Position numbers and translations under genes: made by a program. From Bacillota bacterium (GTDB lineage Bacteria; Bacillota_A; Clostridia; Christensenellales; Aristaeellaceae), in contig JAEZSP010000017.1 in assembly GCA_023421735.1 (NCBI GenBank), positions 137,200 through 201,199 of the forward strand: a DNA stretch of 64,000 bases, written 5' to 3'. A model generated the notes under the pieces. The model ran no database searches and was not told the DNA's origin. It saw only the letters and a program-made list of their open reading frames with translations. Below, piece by piece: positions 62,140 through 64,000 of the stretch; the first letter of the stretch is position 1, and every line of letters starts with the position of its first letter.

Positions 62140-62922
62140 CCTTTTTGAAATCGGCTTTCTCCTTTGCGAGGCTGGAATACCGCGCGCTGCGGTTTTGCCC
62201 GTCCAGCTTCGTGCTGGCAGTGGTGCAGAGCTTCGTCACGGCGGGCATGTGGTTTTTCGTATCCTTATTTCTCAAGAATTACGCCGCCGCGTCGCTGTCC
62301 GGCTACGGCGGGGATTTTGTGTCCTACATGGTTATCGGCGTGGTATTCTTCCAAAATTCCTCGGCGATCCTGGCGCTGCCGTTCCAAAGTCTGAACACAG
62401 CATTTTAGGATAAGCGGCTGGAGGTCTACAACTCATCGTCGAATGCAGCTCATCATTCAGACTGGCGTGCTGACCGCCGCCGTGCTCTTCGCTGGGGTGA
62501 AGGTCGATGCGGGGATTCCCATATTCCCGTTGGTTGCGTTCTATCTGTGCTTTGTCGCCACAAGCTTCGGCCTTGGGCTGATTGGCGCGAGCAACTTCTT
62601 CAATCTGGAGGTAAAGCAAGGGCGGGAGCCGCTTACGTGGCTGGTGGACATTCTGGCACGGATCTTCTCAGGAATCTATTATCCCCTAGCGGTTCTGCCG
62701 CGCGGCATCCAGTTTGTTTCGAGGCTGATCCCGCACACGTACGCGATGGAGGGCTTGCGGCTGGTCATGCTGAACGGCCGCACCCTGGGAAACGACGTCG
62801 TAAGGAACGATTTATTGGTGCTGTTCGGCTTTGCCACGATTTCGATGGTCCTTGGCATCTTCACGCTGAACCGCGCGCTCAATCGGGCGGCCAAGGGGAA
62901 CGGCGTCGGAATGGTCGTTTGA
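62136..62922 (+). pseudogene. ABC-2 type permease, disrupted
   Basis: The gene starts in an ATGA overlap with the ATPase fragment. The first 90 residues (to LPFQSLNTAF) end at a TAG where the protein should continue (DKRLEVYNSS follows in frame). After that, a small deletion shifts the frame, and the rest (LIIQTGVLTAAVLFAGVKVD to the stop at 62922, about 155 residues with four helices and the SGIYYPLAVLP loop) is in another frame. So it has a nonsense change plus a frameshift. Confidence 0.8.
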
Positions 62923-63251
62923 CTCTGGCTTCTGAATAACGAAGAGCCAAAAGCAACCGGACAGTCTCACAAATCAGGTGGATCTGTTAGTGGTGGCGCT
63001 TCCATGCAGCGGCCGCGCAAAAAATGTCGCTCGCGTGAACGTGGGGATTATGATCCAGAAAATCGTCCGCCCCCCGTGTGTTCATTTTCACGCGACGTAT
63101 TCAGCCACGCACCGGTGGAAGAGATCTCGAATCAGTAGACGGCATGCCGTTATTCCGCAGCCGAAGCACTTTTACCTGCGCACCCTTTCTGAGCAGCAGA
63201 TCGTGCGAGAGCGCGGGCCGGATCGCAATTCCGCAAGCAATTTGCTTTGCG
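62923..63251. other. Gap without supported gene
   Basis: Open frames on both strands here (for example a plus-strand frame from 62978 and a minus-strand frame from 63304) have no ribosome sites and no recognisable domains. The stretch looks like more decayed DNA of the mosaic region. Confidence 0.4.
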
Positions 63252-64000
63252 TCATGGATGTACCGTTTTCTGCAAATTTTCCAGTTCCTCTCCCAGCTTT
63301 TCACGGCAGAAATTCAGCATGTTCTGAGCGTCCTCCGCATTGTAGCGGTACACTTCGGCGCCCACCAGGAGCATCAGGTAGAGCCGATACATGCACAACC
63401 GGATCCTGTCGTTTTGGGTATAGGTGAACGGCTTCCCGGAAATCCGACTGTAGTTTTCCTGGAAGCATTGATCATTCTCCACATCGCCGCAGATCGTATT
63501 GCTGGAGATAAACTCGGCGTATGGATCGCCATAAAACGCCCTCTCGTGATCAATAATTCCGTCGATGTGGTAAACGCCATCCCGTTCAATCAGCATGATG
63601 TTCTTATTCCACATATCGAAATTGACAAGGCACGGTTCTGTGATTTCGTCCAGGATGACCCACAGCGGTTCCAGGGCGTCCAGGATCCTGTCATAGGGCA
63701 GATCGACCTTTCCTTTTTTGGCGTCTCGAATCACCAGATGCACCATGCCCTGAAACGCGGCGCGCCATGTGGGATACTGAAACGAGACGTCGTCCTTGAT
63801 ATACCCAAACCAGGAGCCCTTGATCTTGTGAAACGCCGCGGTATAGCGCGCCAGCTCCGCGATCAGTTCTTCCCTGTTCTCGGGAGAAATCTTGCTTTCC
63901 AGATGCCCCCAGTGATCTCCCCTGAGCTTTTCCATGATGAAATAATTGCACGGGACGATCTCTCTGCTGAAGTCGCGCACGAGGATCTTCGGGATGGGGA
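63252..64000 (-). CDS. APH-family phosphotransferase (5' end beyond window)
   Basis: The visible 249 residues are the C-terminal part of an aminoglycoside phosphotransferase-like kinase. The catalytic loop LVNFDMWNKNIML matches HxDxxxxN with Asn for His, and IDGIIDHERAFYGD holds the metal Asp. The frame is open to the right edge, where codons read PKILVRDF before VPCNYFIMEKL, so the start lies outside. The substrate is unknown. Confidence 0.82.
   Translation of the reverse strand, partial: PIPKILVRDFSREIVPCNYFIMEKLRGDHWGHLESKISPENREELIAELARYTAAFHKIKGSWFGYIKDDVSFQYPTWRAAFQGMVHLVIRDAKKGKVDLPYDRILDALEPLWVILDEITEPCLVNFDMWNKNIMLIERDGVYHIDGIIDHERAFYGDPYAEFISSNTICGDVENDQCFQENYSRISGKPFTYTQNDRIRLCMYRLYLMLLVGAEVYRYNAEDAQNMLNFCREKLGEELENLQKTVHP

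Noticed and set aside
62406..62408. TAG as a possible read-through (pyrrolysine) codon
   Set aside because: The same gene also has a frameshift shortly after and its ATPase partner is truncated, so decay is simpler.
62978..63427. 149-codon plus-strand frame
   Set aside because: It has no ribosome site or domain and overlaps the end of the APH-like gene.
1..64000. tRNA, rRNA, CRISPR arrays, prophage genes
   Set aside because: No conserved tRNA arms, rRNA segments, spaced direct repeats or phage structural genes were recognised on reading both strands; short RNAs could still have been missed.

Overview
The window looks like chromosome from a low-oxygen Bacillota, most likely class Clostridia (an Oscillospirales or Christensenellales-like gut or rumen lineage). 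The reasons are strong GGAGG ribosome sites before nearly every gene, sigma-A type promoters, a coiled-coil/coaD/rsmD operon, YesM/YesN-type two-component genes, a SipW-like peptidase, a phenylacetate-CoA ligase paired with an ACT protein, and several large Opp-type transporters used next to glycoside hydrolases. The DNA is GC-rich, so many long antisense open frames are only shadows. No rRNA, tRNA or CRISPR array was seen. The exact taxon cannot be read from the sequence.

Left third (1-23.5 kb), nearly all on the minus strand. It opens with the N-terminal 1130 codons of a cyclic beta-1,2-glucan synthase-like protein cut by the window edge. Then come a small membrane-anchored BclA-C-like protein, a MerR regulator with a truncated VOC-like tail, an aldo/keto reductase plus zinc alcohol dehydrogenase operon, and a LacI regulator / orphan solute-binding protein / sulfatase / small protein operon. 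After these are a kinase-like protein coupled to a frameshifted secreted protein, a RadC-like protein without its metal motif, and housekeeping genes (coiled-coil protein, coaD, rsmD). A paaK-ACT-alr operon, an HD protein, rhaA, a potassium channel and a flavodoxin-like reductase complete the third.

Middle (23.5-39 kb). A long minus-strand run appears to be one transcription unit: glycerate kinase, a TIM-barrel isomerase, a D-2-hydroxyacid dehydrogenase, a solute-binding protein, a putative GHL6-like glycosidase, two permeases, two ATPases and a GH42 beta-galactosidase, ending at a clear terminator. A CdaR-type regulator is divergent from it. The set fits uptake and cleavage of an oligosaccharide, with carbon passing through hydroxypyruvate/glycerate to 2-phosphoglycerate.

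Right-middle (39-51 kb). A UroD-like protein and a response regulator/histidine kinase pair (minus) are divergent from a complete five-gene Opp transporter (plus), followed by two small membrane proteins. Two related MITE-like repeats flank this block.

Right end (51-64 kb). A minus-strand operon carries oppC (broken), oppD, oppF, a serine hydrolase, three M20 amidohydrolases, a LysR regulator and a CapA-like phosphatase. This is probably a scavenging pathway for modified peptides or amidated amino acids. The operon is cut inside oppC at an IS66 TnpA remnant, which is itself fused to a decayed ABC-2 exporter pair. A partial APH-like kinase reaches the window edge.
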